This document shows, piece by piece, positions 52,827 through 61,668 of a DNA stretch of 64,000 nt (positions are counted from its first letter, which is position 1; each line of letters opens with the position of its first letter). The stretch comes from Hyphomicrobium sp. D-2 (lineage in GTDB: Bacteria > Pseudomonadota > Alphaproteobacteria > Rhizobiales > Hyphomicrobiaceae). A program made the translations under genes and the position numbers. A model generated the notes under the pieces. It saw only the letters and a list, made by a program, of their open reading frames with translations, did no database searches and was not told the origin of the DNA. Location of the stretch: positions 62,001-126,000 of the forward strand of contig NZ_JARXLA010000005.1 in the NCBI RefSeq assembly GCF_029872155.1, read 5' to 3'.

Positions 52827-54842
52827 TCAGATGTCCAGATCGCGGGCGAAGGCCGCATGCTCCTGGATGAAGCGGAAGCGTGCTTCGGGCTTCGATCCCA
52901 TCAGCGCATTGACCGCTTCGCCCACTTCGCTGCGATCACCATCGCCGATTTCGACGCGCAGCAACGTCCGCCGCTTGGGGTCCATGGTCGTTTCCTTGAG
53001 CTGCGCGGCGTTCATCTCGCCCAGACCTTTGAAACGGCCGATGTCGACCTTGGTGCCGGGCTTGAACTCCTTGGCCAGCAGCTCCGCGCGGTGGGCTTCG
53101 TCCCGTGCATAGACGGATTTGGCGCCATGGGTGAGCTTGAACAGCGGTGGTACGGCAAGGAACAGATGCCCGTTCTCGATCAGCTCCGGCATCTGCTGAT
53201 AGAAGAACGTGATCAGCAGCGAAGCGATGTGCGCACCGTCGACGTCGGCGTCGGTCATGATGATCACGCGCTCATAACGCAGATCGTCGTCATTATATCT
53301 CGAGCCGGTGCCGACACCGAGCGCCAGAATGAGATCCGACAGAAGCTGGTTCTGCGAAAGCTTGGCGGATGACGCGTTGGCGACGTTGAGGATCTTGCCC
53401 CGCAGCGGCAGAATGGCCTGCGTCTCGCGCTGACGCGCGCTCTTGGCGGAGCCACCGGCCGAGTCACCCTCGACGATGAAGATCTCGGTGCCCGCCGCCG
53501 CCTGAATGGTGCAGTCGGCCAGCTTGCCCGGCAGGCGCAGCTTGCGCGTTGCCGATTGACGGCTGACTTCCTTCTCGCGCCGACGCTTCAGCCGATCTTC
53601 GGCCTGTTCGATGGCCCATTCCAGCAGCTTGGTGGCCTGCTGCGGGCTTTGGTTGAGCCAGTGATCGAAGGCATCCTTGACGGCGGATTCGACGATGCGC
53701 GTCGCTTCCTGCGTCGCGAGCTTATCTTTTGTCTGGCCCTGGAATTCCGGCTCACGGATGAACACCGACAGCATGGAAGCCGCCGTTCCGATCACGTCTT
53801 CTGCCGTTATCTGCGCAGCCTTGCGATTGCCGACGCGGTCGCCGAACTCGCGCAGGCCCTTGGAAAGCGCTGATCTGAGGCCGTTTTCGTGCGTACCACC
53901 TTCTCCGGTCGGGATGGTGTTGCAGTACGAGCGACTGAAGCCGTCGGCGTCGATGATCCACGCTACAGCCCATTCAACCGAGCCGTGCTTGCCTTCGCGC
54001 TCGACGTTGCCGGCAAACAGATCCTTGGTGACCAGCGTGCGGCCGGTGATTTCGGAAGCCAGATAATCCTTCAGGCCGCCGGGGAAATGGAATTCGGCGT
54101 CCGCTGGCGTGTCGTCGCTGATGAGTGCGGGATCGCACTTCCAGCGGATCTTGACGCCGCCGAACAGATACGCCTTCGAGCGCGTCATCTTGAACAGACG
54201 CGCAGGTTTGAAGTGCGTGTTCTTGCCGAAGATCTTTTCGTCAGGATGGAAGCGCACTTTGGTGCCGCGCCGGTTCATCACCGGGCCCAGCTTCTCAAGC
54301 TTGCCCTGCGGAAGACCACGCGAAAACACCATCCGGTAAAGCTGCTGGCTGCGCGCAACCTCAACTTCGCACACATCCGAAAGCGCGTTGACGACCGAGA
54401 TGCCGACGCCGTGCAAACCGCCAGACGTATTGTAAGCCTTGCCCTCGAACTTGCCGCCGGCATGCAGCGTGCACATGATGACTTCGAGCGCGCTCTTGTT
54501 CTTGAACTTCGGATGCGGATCGATGGGAATACCGCGCCCGTTATCAGAGACGCTCAGATAGCCGTCTTTCTCCAGCTCGACCTCGATCCATGTGGCGTGA
54601 CCAGCGACGGCCTCGTCCATGGAGTTGTCGATGATCTCGGCGAACAGATGGTGCAGCGCCTTTTCGTCGGTGCCGCCGATGTACATACCGGGGCGGCGGC
54701 GTACCGGCTCGAGGCCCTCAAGAACCTCGATATCGGCTGCCGTGTAGGCATCGGAAGCATCTGTGGCACGGCGAGCGCGGGCCGTCTTTTCGGTCATGGA
54801 GCTTTCGATCGTTGTTAAGAGATCGCGAGCGGCTCCAGCCAT
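52827..54842 (-). CDS. parE: DNA topoisomerase IV subunit B
   Basis: The 671-residue type IIA topoisomerase subunit has a GHKL ATPase domain (Asp-Asn-Ser-Met-Asp-Glu-Ala, Asp-Asn-Gly-Arg-Gly-Ile-Pro, Gly-Gly-Leu-His-Gly-Val-Gly) and a transducer domain. Its Toprim domain carries Glu-Gly-Asp-Ser-Ala-Gly-Gly-Ser-Ala-Lys and Asp-Ala-Asp-Val-Asp-Gly-Ala-His. Its length and the Ser-Ala-Lys-Ser-Ala-Arg variant after Gly-Gly fit ParE rather than GyrB. It works with ParC to unlink daughter chromosomes. GAGGG lies upstream of the ATG at 54842; an ATG at 54797 is an alternative. Confidence 0.94.
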   Translation of the reverse strand: MAGAARDLLTTIESSMTEKTARARRATDASDAYTAADIEVLEGLEPVRRRPGMYIGGTDEKALHHLFAEIIDNSMDEAVAGHATWIEVELEKDGYLSVSDNGRGIPIDPHPKFKNKSALEVIMCTLHAGGKFEGKAYNTSGGLHGVGISVVNALSDVCEVEVARSQQLYRMVFSRGLPQGKLEKLGPVMNRRGTKVRFHPDEKIFGKNTHFKPARLFKMTRSKAYLFGGVKIRWKCDPALISDDTPADAEFHFPGGLKDYLASEITGRTLVTKDLFAGNVEREGKHGSVEWAVAWIIDADGFSRSYCNTIPTGEGGTHENGLRSALSKGLREFGDRVGNRKAAQITAEDVIGTAASMLSVFIREPEFQGQTKDKLATQEATRIVESAVKDAFDHWLNQSPQQATKLLEWAIEQAEDRLKRRREKEVSRQSATRKLRLPGKLADCTIQAAAGTEIFIVEGDSAGGSAKSARQRETQAILPLRGKILNVANASSAKLSQNQLLSDLILALGVGTGSRYNDDDLRYERVIIMTDADVDGAHIASLLITFFYQQMPELIENGHLFLAVPPLFKLTHGAKSVYARDEAHRAELLAKEFKPGTKVDIGRFKGLGEMNAAQLKETTMDPKRRTLLRVEIGDGDRSEVGEAVNALMGSKPEARFRFIQEHAAFARDLDI

Positions 54843-55189
54843 GCATCATTCCCTCGATACGACGCGCCGCCGGCACGGGAACGCGGGAACGGGGCCGAGA
54901 GCGGCGAATCCCTAAGTTGTGGTTGCTGAGACCTCGCATGCCCGGCCGGGACTTGGCAAGTATGGCCAACGGTCGTCGTCCGTATCTGGGGCAAATGTTT
55001 GGGAGTACGTGGTTTTTCGGCCAATCATTGACGCAGCTTATTCGCTGCCTGCACGGGAACGCGCGCAGGAATATGCACGTCCTGACAATTTGCATGAAAG
55101 AACCAAAGCAATCTTAGGGTGCAGGAGCGATCATCCTTGAGGCGCTGTTCTGCGCCGATTCAGCAGGCGAGATGCAAGGAGCAGGGAAG
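54843..55189. other. Divergent intergenic region between parE and the stress-type gene
   Basis: These 347 bp carry both promoters. On the plus strand a GGAAC (55056-55060) followed after 17 bases by CGTC resembles the alphaproteobacterial general stress sigma factor promoter (GGAAC-N16/17-CGTT), with one mismatch in the -10 part. No gene is supported in this stretch. Confidence 0.4.
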
Positions 55190-55828
55190 ATGGCGACCGA
55201 GGCGCAGTCCTTAGACGATGGAATGGCAGCAACAACGCGTGAGGCTTCAGCGGTATTTCACTCAGTGAAGGCGCTGCAGTCGGCCGTCGAAGCGCTCTCC
55301 GATGCCGGGTTCACCCGTGACGATCTCAGCGTATTGGGTAACGAAAAGGCCCTGCATGAGAAATTCGGGGCCGATATTCCCGACGCCGAAGCCCTGGCTG
55401 ACAATCCTGACACGCCGCGTGCCACATATGTTGCGCCGGAGTCGCGCGCTGAGGGGCTTGCCGCGCTGGCCGGTATTCCGGTTTACATCGGTGGCGCCGG
55501 TGCCGCCGCTATTGCCGCCATGGAAGGCGCAGCCGTCGTGGCCACCGCAGGCGCCGCGCTGGGCGTCAGTGCAATTGCCGGAGCGCTCGGGCTTTATGCT
55601 GCGCGCAAAATGGAAAAGCACCATGCCGCGCAGATCGACAAGAACCTGAAAAACGGTGGCCTGGTGCTGTGGGTTCGTACGGACGACAAGCCGCGTGAGG
55701 TGAAGGCGGTGGAAATTCTGCGCGCGAACGATGCGGACGATTTGCGCATGCACACCGTGACGCTGCCGTCCGGCGTCAATGCCGTACCGTTCCATAACGC
55801 CGAGCCCGATCCGTTCCTGAAGGGTTGA
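55190..55828 (+). CDS. General stress protein-like (YflT-type) membrane-associated protein
   Basis: This 212-residue protein has an N-terminal alpha/beta segment (about 20-60, Val-Lys-Ala-Leu-Gln-Ser-Ala-Val-Glu-Ala-Leu) resembling the heat/general stress YflT-type domain. A Gly/Ala-rich hydrophobic stretch (about 90-138) could insert in or lie on the membrane, and a C-terminal alpha/beta segment (Gly-Gly-Leu-Val-Leu-Trp-Val-Arg) follows. GGAG precedes the ATG at 55190; another ATG at 55172 is in frame. The function is unknown and the family match is tentative. Confidence 0.65.
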   Translation: MATEAQSLDDGMAATTREASAVFHSVKALQSAVEALSDAGFTRDDLSVLGNEKALHEKFGADIPDAEALADNPDTPRATYVAPESRAEGLAALAGIPVYIGGAGAAAIAAMEGAAVVATAGAALGVSAIAGALGLYAARKMEKHHAAQIDKNLKNGGLVLWVRTDDKPREVKAVEILRANDADDLRMHTVTLPSGVNAVPFHNAEPDPFLKG

Positions 55829-55861
55829 GCGGTCCGGTCATCGGGCTGATGTCAATTTGAG

Positions 55862-55888
55862 GGGCGGGCTGTTCGGCTCGCCCTTTTT
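55862..55888 (+). terminator. Terminator after the stress-type gene
   Basis: GGGCGGGC (55862-55869) pairs with GCTCGCCC (55876-55883), with one G-U pair, and is followed directly by five Ts. It is a clear Rho-independent terminator on the plus strand. Confidence 0.88.
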
Positions 55889-56032
55889 CATATGACAGGC
55901 AATTGCATCGCGCGCTGCCGCACTGTGGCAGAAGCATGCACCCCTATCGCTTGACGATGTAAAAAGGGCTACATCAGCGCAACGGGAGCCGCATATTTAA
56001 GGCGGCGGCATCATTCTTTTCTGGATGCATGT

Positions 56033-56977
56033 ATGAGCACGTCGCCTGACCCTCGCCAGCGGGATGCGCGCGAAGAGCGCAATGTGATGGCATCGCTCAT
56101 GGCCGCAGCGCCGTATCTGCTGATGGTGCTGCCCGGCATTGTCTGGGGCGGCAACGCCATCGTGGCGCGGGCGGTGGTTGGCGAATTGCCGCCGGTCGGG
56201 CTGGCGTTCTGGCGCTGGCTGATCGCGGCGCTGATTGTGCTGCCATTCGCATGGCCGCATCTGCGTCGCGACATTGGCCCCATGCTGAAAAGCTGGCCAA
56301 TCGTGCTCCTGCTGGCTGGCATGGGCATCGCGTTTTTCAACGCTGCGCTTTACATCGCGGCTGCCACGACCGGCGCCATCAACATCATCATGCTGCAAAC
56401 GTCAGCGCCGGTGCTGATCGTGCTGGCGACGTACCTGATATTCGGTGATCGTATCTCGGCGCGTCAGGCGGTCGGCATTGCGCTGTCGCTGGTGGGCGCG
56501 GTTGTGCTGGTAGCGCACGGCGACATAAACGTGCTGGCCAATCTTGCGTTTAACAACGGCGACATCTGGATGCTGGTGGCGTGTATCGTCTACGCTGTTT
56601 ACACCGCGCTGTTGCGGCTGCGGCCGCGCGTGCACTGGCTCAGCTTTCTGTTCACGATCTTCCTGATGGGATCGATGCTGCTGCTGCCATTCTATATCGC
56701 CGAAAGTGCTTACGTGATGCCCGTGCCGCTATCGCTGCATGCATTACTTGCTGTTGGCTATGTGGCGCTGTTTGCTTCGGCGATCGGTTATGGCTCGTAT
56801 AACCGCGCGGTGGAATTGCTCGGCGCCAACACGGCCGGATTGTCGATTTATCTTGTGCCGGTGTTCGGCACCATCTTTGCGATACTGCTGCTGGGCGAAC
56901 ACCCCGAACTGTATCAGCTCGCGGGCACTTTGCTGATTGCAGGCGGCATCGCTCTGGCGGCGCGACGGGCGGCTTGA
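56033..56977 (+). CDS. EamA/DMT family transporter
   Basis: The 314-residue protein has about ten hydrophobic helices in two EamA repeats (about 18-150 and 165-305). Repeat one contains Pro-Gly-Ile-Val-Trp-Gly-Gly-Asn and Ala-Phe-Trp-Arg-Trp. Repeat two contains Glu-Leu-Leu-Gly-Ala-Asn-Thr-Ala-Gly and Leu-Gly-Glu-His-Pro-Glu, all typical of DMT exporters. It probably effluxes amino acids or small metabolites; the substrate is unknown. Its TGA stop lies in the left arm of a hairpin shared with panC. Confidence 0.9.
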   Translation: MSTSPDPRQRDAREERNVMASLMAAAPYLLMVLPGIVWGGNAIVARAVVGELPPVGLAFWRWLIAALIVLPFAWPHLRRDIGPMLKSWPIVLLLAGMGIAFFNAALYIAAATTGAINIIMLQTSAPVLIVLATYLIFGDRISARQAVGIALSLVGAVVLVAHGDINVLANLAFNNGDIWMLVACIVYAVYTALLRLRPRVHWLSFLFTIFLMGSMLLLPFYIAESAYVMPVPLSLHALLAVGYVALFASAIGYGSYNRAVELLGANTAGLSIYLVPVFGTIFAILLLGEHPELYQLAGTLLIAGGIALAARRAA

Positions 56978-57001
56978 AGCGCTGCAATTTTTAACGCTTC
57001 A
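56975..57001. terminator. Short hairpin joining the stops of the EamA and panC genes
   Basis: TGAAGCG (56975-56981) pairs with CGCTTCA (56995-57001), and the loop contains TTTTT. The two convergent genes' TGA stop codons form the outermost base pairs. It may act as a weak shared terminator. Confidence 0.4.
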
Positions 57002-57937
57002 GCCGGGCACGTTGTCGATCAGCCGGGTTGTGCCGAGCCAGGCGGCGCCGAGCACACGCAACGGACGCGCACCGAGGGCATTGACGGGCCGCAGCGTGTC
57101 GGCCTCTCGGACGGCGACGTAATCCACCTTTGCGAAGCCGGCCTGACGCAACGCCTCGGCAGCCGCTTCGCAAAGCCTCTCAAGTGCCGGAAGCTGATGG
57201 ATAGGGGCGGGCTGGCCCGGCTCGGGGAACATCGGCACCGCCTTCGGTGCTGGCCGCGCGGCGGCAGTGTTTTGCAGTAGCGCTTGCGCTTTCAGTGCGG
57301 TGTCACGCAGCACGCGTGCGAGCGCAGGCGCCACCGCCCGCTCTTCCGCCGACAGGTAAACGTTGCGCGATGACAGCGCCAGATCATCCAATTCACGCGC
57401 GGTTTCGGCACCGATGATCTCAATCGGAATGTTGAGATCGCGCACAAGCTGGCGGATGACGCAGAGCTGCTGATAGTCCTTCTCGCCGAAAATCGCGACG
57501 TCGGGGGTCGTGGCGCCGAACAGCTTGGTGCACACGGTGGCGACACCACCGAAGAAGTGCGGCCGGAAATCGCTTTCAAGGCCGGCCGCAGCACCTGCGG
57601 GCAGCACGCGGGTGGCGAACCCGTCCGGATACATATCCGTCGGCTGCGGTGTCCACACGAGATCGCAGCGCTCCGGGCCGAGCAGGGCGAGATCGGCCGC
57701 CTCGGTGCGCGGATAGCGCGCCAGATCTTCGTTGGGTGCAAACTGCGTCGGGTTGACGAAGATGGAAACGATGGTGCGATCGGCCAGATCCGCGGCCCTG
57801 CGCACCAGCGATATATGCCCGGCATGCAGAGCGCCCATTGTCGGCACCAGCGCGACCGAAAGGCCCTGACGGCGCCAGTTGCGCACCGTTTCACGCAATT
57901 CCGGGATGCCGCGCACGATCTGGATCTGATTGGACAC
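56999..57937 (-). CDS. panC: Pantothenate synthetase
   Basis: The 312-residue enzyme joins pantoate and beta-alanine with ATP to make pantothenate. The nucleotide-binding motif is Pro-Thr-Met-Gly-Ala-Leu-His-Ala-Gly-His (32-41). Asn-Pro-Thr-Gln-Phe (62-66), Gly-Glu-Lys-Asp-Tyr-Gln-Gln (151-157) and Leu-Ser-Ser-Arg-Asn (188-192) complete the active site. A Pro/Ala-rich insertion of about 30 residues (222-252) makes it longer than the E. coli enzyme (283). The GTG at 57937 has GAGGTG six bases upstream, which decides the start; the frame stays open far upstream without meaning. No panB is adjacent. Confidence 0.93.
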   Translation of the reverse strand: MSNQIQIVRGIPELRETVRNWRRQGLSVALVPTMGALHAGHISLVRRAADLADRTIVSIFVNPTQFAPNEDLARYPRTEAADLALLGPERCDLVWTPQPTDMYPDGFATRVLPAGAAAGLESDFRPHFFGGVATVCTKLFGATTPDVAIFGEKDYQQLCVIRQLVRDLNIPIEIIGAETARELDDLALSSRNVYLSAEERAVAPALARVLRDTALKAQALLQNTAAARPAPKAVPMFPEPGQPAPIHQLPALERLCEAAAEALRQAGFAKVDYVAVREADTLRPVNALGARPLRVLGAAWLGTTRLIDNVPG

Positions 57938-58110
57938 CGTGTTCACCTCACTGACGCAGGTTCTTGAAGCAAGCTCTGGCATGCAAGTTCTGGGCGCACA
58001 GCTCTGCGGGTGCGGAAGCCGCCCGTCAAGAGCGCCATTGCGCCGCTTAATCAGGCGGTTCAGCGCCGTCCGATAAGCGCAAGCGCGGCTTCTGCTGATT
58101 TGCAGAGTGC

Positions 58111-58262
58111 TTCCGGAAAAGTGGGAACCGGTTTTCCGATAAGAAGCACGTAGCGAAAGAACCGCTCCCGGAAAAGTGGGAACCGATTTTCCGGCGAGAA
58201 GCACGAAAAAACAAACGGCTAGAGTTTTTCCGCGATTCAACGAAGCCCCGAAAGGCTCTAGG
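58111..58262. repeat. Composite palindromic repeat, copy 2 (two 40-bp modules plus a TCTAG palindrome)
   Basis: The 40-bp module at 58111-58150 is identical to 43133-43172. A diverged module follows at 58166-58205 in the same orientation. Then comes a palindrome with CTAGAG near 58219 and GGCTCTAG (58254-58261), sharing the TTCAACGAA centre with copy 1. It occupies most of the panC-putA intergenic region, close to the putA start. Confidence 0.85.
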
Positions 58263-58306
58263 GTAGAAGATACCGAATCGCATTGGCAGCAGAGCATGAG
58301 GGCGAG

Positions 58307-61300
58307 ATGGTCGTGACAAAGCCAGCAGGGGCCAAAGACGACATCTCCGCGCGCCTGAAGCTTATCCCGGTGCGGGATGAGATCGCGGCCAGCTATCTGC
58401 TTGATGAGCGTCAACTCGTCGACCGCCTGATCGAGCGCGCGGTATTCAGCGAGGCCGAGCGCAGCCGTGCATCGGAGCTGGCGTTGCGCCTCGCCCATGC
58501 GGCGCGCTCCGGCCGCGGCAAGCAGGCTGGCGTTGAGGCGTTCATGCAGGAATACGGCCTTTCCAGCGAGGAAGGCGTGATCCTGATGTGCATCGCCGAA
58601 GCTCTGCTGCGCATTCCTGACACCGAGACCGCCGACGAACTCATCGCCGAGAAACTCGCGGGCGGCGAATGGGATAAACATCGCGGTCATTCGGACAGCA
58701 TGTTCGTCAACGCCTCCACCTGGGCGCTGATGCTCACGGGTCGCGTTGTGAAAATGCGCGAAGCACAGGGCTCCAATCCCATCAACGCGCTCAAGCGTCT
58801 GGTGGCGCGCTCCGGCGAGCCGGTGATCCGGCAGGCGGTGCGGCAGGCGGTGAAGCTGCTGGGCGATCAGTTCGTGCTCGGCCGCACCATTCGCGAGGCA
58901 ATCGGCAACGCCAAGGACTATCAGGCCAAGGGGTATCTGCTTTCCTATGACATGCTGGGTGAAGCTGCCCGCACGCAGAAGGATGCCGATACCTATTTCG
59001 AGCGCTACCTGGCTGCCATCGATGCCGTGGGGCAGGCGGCCGGACCGTTGACAACGCTGCATGCCGATGCGCTTTACGCCCGCCCCGGCATTTCGGTGAA
59101 GCTCTCGGCGCTGCATCCGCGCTTTGAGCCCGGCAAGCGCGAACTGCTCAAGTCGGAACTGTTGCCGCGTGTGCTGACGCTGGCACGGGCCGCGCGTGCC
59201 CGTGGTCTAACGCTCACCATCGATGCCGAGGAGCAGGACCGGCTCGATCCGACTTTGGAAATTTTTGCCGCAACGCTGGTCGATTCGGCGCTCGACAATT
59301 GGAACGGCCTGGGCATTGCCGTGCAGGCCTATGGCAAGCGCGCCATTCCGGTTCTGCGCTGGTTGCGGCGGCTGGCCGAGCGCGCCGGCAAGCGCATTCC
59401 CGTGCGACTGGTGAAGGGCGCTTACTGGGACAGCGAGATTAAGTGGGCGCAGGAACGCGCGCTTGAAGATTATCCGGTGTTTACGCGCAAGCAGAACACG
59501 GACGTTTCGTATCTTGCGGCCGCGCGGTTGCTCGTCAGCGACGCCAAGGCGTTCTATCCGCAGTTTGCAACCCACAATGCCTATTCCATCGCGGCGACGC
59601 ACGTTGCGGCGGGGCCCGCGGCCATCGAATTCCAGCGCCTCTATGGCATGGGCGAGGGGCTGTATGATGAGGTCGTCGGCAAGGGCAAGATCATCCGCCG
59701 CCCGGTGCGCATCTATGCTCCGGTCGGAAGCCATGAGGATCTGCTCGCATATCTGGTGCGCCGCCTGCTGGAGAATGGCGCCAACACGTCATTCGTCAAG
59801 CAATTGGCCGACGACGAGACCACCATCGCCGGGATCATTCGCGATCCGGTTGCGCAGGCGGAAGCGGAGCGCGGCTCCGGCGCCGGGCCTGCGCGCGCGA
59901 TTGTGCTGCCACGCGACATCTACATGCCCGAGCGCAAGGCTGCGGCGGGGCTGGCGCTGACGGAGCCAACCGTGCGGCAGGCTCTGTTCACGCAGATGGG
60001 CAACGCGCTGGATGATGTGTACGCAGCAGGGCCAATCATCGGCGGCAAGGCGATTACCGGCGGCGACATGGCGAGCCTTGTCACCTGTCCGCACGATCGC
60101 CGCGAACGGCTGGGTACTGTGCGTGTCACAACGCTCGATCAGGCCGACCAGGCCATCGCCCGCGCCACCGCCGCATCGCAAGCCTGGAACCGGATCGGCG
60201 GCGAAAGGCGCGCCGTGGTTCTATGCGCGGCGGCAGATCTGTTCGAGCGCGACCGTGCCCGCCTGATGGCGGTGATCGTGCGCGAAGCCGGCAAGACACT
60301 TGAAGATGCGCAGGGCGATGTGCGCGAGGCGGTTGATTATCTGCGTTACTACGCGGCACAGGCGCGGCGCCTGTTTGCCGGACCGGTGACGCTGCCGGGG
60401 CCGACAGGAGAGCGCAACACACTGAGCCTCAACGGGCGTGGTGTATTCGCCTGCATTTCGCCCTGGAACTTCCCGCTCGCGATCTTCATCGGACAGGTTG
60501 CGGCGGCGCTCAGCGCGGGCAACGCGGTGCTGGCCAAGCCCGCCGAGCAAACGCCCATCACCGCGTTTCTGGCGACGCAACTGCTGCACGAAGCGGGTGT
60601 GCCGGGCGATGTGCTGCAATTACTGCCCGGCAGCGGGCGTTTGGGCGAAGCGTTGGTCAAGGACAAGCGCATCAAGGGCATCGCGTTCACCGGATCAAAC
60701 GAAACCGCATGGTCGATCCAGCGCGCGTTGGCTGATCGGCGCGGCGCCATCGTTCCGTTTATCGCCGAGACTGGCGGCATCAATGCCATGATCGCGGATT
60801 CATCCGCCTTGCCGGAGCAGGTGGTGCGCGACGCGGTGCGGTCGGCATTCAACAGCGCAGGCCAGCGCTGCTCGGCGGCGCGGGTGTTGTTCGTGCAGGA
60901 TGAGGTCGCCGACGAAACGATTGAAATGCTGGTGGGCGCGGTTGAGACACTCGCTATCGGCGATCCGTTCGACTACGCGACCGACATCGGGCCGGTGATC
61001 GATGATCCAGCGCAGGATTTTCTGGACGGTCACAAGGTACGCATGCAGCGGCAGGGAACGCAGCTTGTCGATCTGCCGTTGCCCGATGCATGCCGCGCCG
61101 GCAACTACGTGACGCCCGCGGTGTTTGAGATTGAAAGCCTTGATGTGCTGGATGGCGAAGTTTTCGGCCCCATCCTGCATGTCGTGCGTTATCAGCGCGG
61201 CGCGCTGCCGAAGGTCATCGATGCCATCAACGCGTCAGGTTATGGTCTGACGCTTGGACTGCACAGTCGTCTTGAGACGGTTGCCGATTACGTTGCCGAC

Positions 61301-61519
61301 CATGCGCGGATCGGCAATCTTTATGTAAATCGCAATCAGATTGGCGCGATGGTCGGCACACAGCCGTTCGGAGGCGAGGGGCTGTCCGGCACCGGTCCGA
61401 AGGCTGGCGGCCCTCATACGTTGCTGGCCTACGCCACCGAGCGCGTGCGCTCCACCGATCTCACCGCGACAGGCGGAAACATCGAGCTGCTCACGCCGGA
61501 GAGCGACGCTGGCGCGTGA
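58307..61519 (+). CDS. putA: Bifunctional proline dehydrogenase / L-glutamate gamma-semialdehyde dehydrogenase
   Basis: The 1070-residue PutA oxidises proline to glutamate in two steps. The N-terminal half is the FAD proline dehydrogenase barrel (Arg-Leu-Val-Lys-Gly-Ala-Tyr-Trp-Asp-Ser-Glu-Ile). The C-terminal half is the NAD aldehyde dehydrogenase, with the general base Glu in Glu-Thr-Gly-Gly-Ile-Asn-Ala and the nucleophile Cys in Gly-Gln-Arg-Cys-Ser-Ala. There is no N-terminal ribbon-helix-helix domain, so it is not an autorepressor as in E. coli (1320 residues). The ATG at 58307 follows GAGGGCGAG. The C-terminus is shorter than the long PutA class. Confidence 0.95.
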   Translation: MVVTKPAGAKDDISARLKLIPVRDEIAASYLLDERQLVDRLIERAVFSEAERSRASELALRLAHAARSGRGKQAGVEAFMQEYGLSSEEGVILMCIAEALLRIPDTETADELIAEKLAGGEWDKHRGHSDSMFVNASTWALMLTGRVVKMREAQGSNPINALKRLVARSGEPVIRQAVRQAVKLLGDQFVLGRTIREAIGNAKDYQAKGYLLSYDMLGEAARTQKDADTYFERYLAAIDAVGQAAGPLTTLHADALYARPGISVKLSALHPRFEPGKRELLKSELLPRVLTLARAARARGLTLTIDAEEQDRLDPTLEIFAATLVDSALDNWNGLGIAVQAYGKRAIPVLRWLRRLAERAGKRIPVRLVKGAYWDSEIKWAQERALEDYPVFTRKQNTDVSYLAAARLLVSDAKAFYPQFATHNAYSIAATHVAAGPAAIEFQRLYGMGEGLYDEVVGKGKIIRRPVRIYAPVGSHEDLLAYLVRRLLENGANTSFVKQLADDETTIAGIIRDPVAQAEAERGSGAGPARAIVLPRDIYMPERKAAAGLALTEPTVRQALFTQMGNALDDVYAAGPIIGGKAITGGDMASLVTCPHDRRERLGTVRVTTLDQADQAIARATAASQAWNRIGGERRAVVLCAAADLFERDRARLMAVIVREAGKTLEDAQGDVREAVDYLRYYAAQARRLFAGPVTLPGPTGERNTLSLNGRGVFACISPWNFPLAIFIGQVAAALSAGNAVLAKPAEQTPITAFLATQLLHEAGVPGDVLQLLPGSGRLGEALVKDKRIKGIAFTGSNETAWSIQRALADRRGAIVPFIAETGGINAMIADSSALPEQVVRDAVRSAFNSAGQRCSAARVLFVQDEVADETIEMLVGAVETLAIGDPFDYATDIGPVIDDPAQDFLDGHKVRMQRQGTQLVDLPLPDACRAGNYVTPAVFEIESLDVLDGEVFGPILHVVRYQRGALPKVIDAINASGYGLTLGLHSRLETVADYVADHARIGNLYVNRNQIGAMVGTQPFGGEGLSGTGPKAGGPHTLLAYATERVRSTDLTATGGNIELLTPESDAGA

Positions 61520-61668
61520 GACCAGCCATGCCTGAAGCCAAGCTAAAGGCGGGGATTGCAGGAGCGCGCGGGGGGCGTCATTCTGCTATTCCGGCTGCCA
61601 ATATGATGTTTGCTGCCGGGCTCCCTATATGGAGTTCGGGACATCAGCAGAAGGTATCTGGTTCAGCC

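Noticed and set aside
57938-59116. Open minus-strand frame continuing some 390 codons upstream of panC
   Set aside because: It runs through the repeat region and antisense to putA. A GTG with GAGGTG at 57937 gives a full-length PanC, so the extension is a GC-rich shadow frame.
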